Shown piece by piece: positions 4,935-5,131 of a stretch of DNA of 5,131 nt. The DNA is from Deltaproteobacteria bacterium (GTDB lineage Bacteria > Desulfobacterota > Desulfarculia > Adiutricales > Adiutricaceae). Numbering within the stretch: position 1 is the first letter of the stretch; each line of letters starts with the position of its first letter. The stretch is taken from the NCBI GenBank assembly GCA_031267005.1, contig JAIRZX010000120.1, positions 1-5,131 of the forward strand, in the 5' to 3' direction. Under the pieces are notes generated by a model that was not told where the DNA came from, searched no databases, and saw nothing but the letters and a program-made list of their open reading frames with translations. The translations under genes were made by a program, and so were the position numbers.

Positions 4935-5131
4935 TTCTTCTCCCAGTGGCTGAATAGCGGAAGAGGCCCGTCCCGGGCCCGGTTGGCAGGGCGGTCGGCA
5001 GAATGTAATAGAATTAGGTGTGTGTGTCCGCCCGGCTAGTGCCTATTCGGATAAATCCGCAGATGGATCCGGGAGCTAACCGGCCCTCCCCCTCCCCAGG
5101 ACCGCCTCCAGCCGGCCAGGGCCGCTTTCCC

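Larger units (their letters stand above)
4522..5131. other. Upstream non-coding region, no gene supported
   Basis: This stretch holds no coding region I can support on either strand. A 123-codon minus-strand open frame (4841-4470) begins at TTG, runs through the octamer array and over the operon promoter, and has no recognisable domain. A 39-codon plus-strand frame (4920-5039) is also unconvincing. Contents worth naming are the octamer array (4633-4708), inverted repeats at 4708-4722, 4825-4836, 4852-4881 and 4880-4934, and an AT-richer island around 5000-5060. No tRNA is visible, unlike the E. coli operon, where metY precedes rimP. Confidence 0.55.

Noticed and set aside
4870..5040. Minus-strand reading frame containing FSHWEKNRPCAIVAKACW as a transposase remnant
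   Set aside because: It has no start codon, only about 65 codons between stops and no catalytic motif; I could not match it to a family.
4522..5131. tRNA gene upstream of rimP, as in E. coli (metY)
   Set aside because: No cloverleaf or T-loop GTTCGA-type sequence in a fitting context was found on either strand.

Overview
This window is a very GC-rich bacterial chromosomal segment carrying most of the rimP-nusA-ylxR-infB operon, all on the minus strand. In order of transcription (right to left) it holds: a promoter near 4480-4508, a structured leader of about 190 nt, rimP (30S maturation factor), a 303-bp gap with a strong intrinsic terminator, nusA (transcription elongation/termination factor), ylxR/rnpM (RNase P modulator) 12 bp behind nusA, a 253-bp gap with a long hairpin, and the first 167 codons of infB (translation initiation factor IF2), cut by the left edge. 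The NusA core reads like that of a Desulfobacterota (former Deltaproteobacteria) member with a high-GC genome. That placement rests on recalled family resemblance and is only moderately sure. Gene order alone does not decide it, because the operon is conserved across most bacteria.

The products link ribosome assembly (RimP), transcription (NusA), tRNA processing (YlxR/RnpM) and translation initiation (IF2). Two hairpin-plus-U-tract structures on the coding strand would cut transcription, one just before or inside the 5' end of rimP (4257-4282) and one between rimP and nusA (3455-3482). NusA itself acts at pauses and intrinsic terminators, and the E. coli nusA-infB operon is known to be autoregulated. 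Feedback attenuation is therefore the most natural reading, but it is inferred from sequence alone.

Every protein of the operon carries GC-rich low-complexity additions to an otherwise normal conserved core: a Gly/Pro/Ala-rich N-terminal stretch in RimP, a 190-residue acidic tail on NusA with seven tandem 9-residue repeats, a Pro/Arg-rich insert and Gly-Pro-Ser tail in YlxR, and a Pro/Ala linker in IF2 encoded by long C homopolymers.

The right-hand 620 bp (4509-5131), upstream of the promoter, has no gene I can support. It holds an unusual array of nine GGGG-led octamers (4633-4708) that could form G-quadruplexes, several GC-rich inverted repeats (4852-4881, 4880-4934), and a short AT-richer island near 5000-5060. 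No mobile element, CRISPR array, tRNA or rRNA was recognised. I see no clearly new multigene system; the regulatory architecture and the repeat expansions are the parts worth following.
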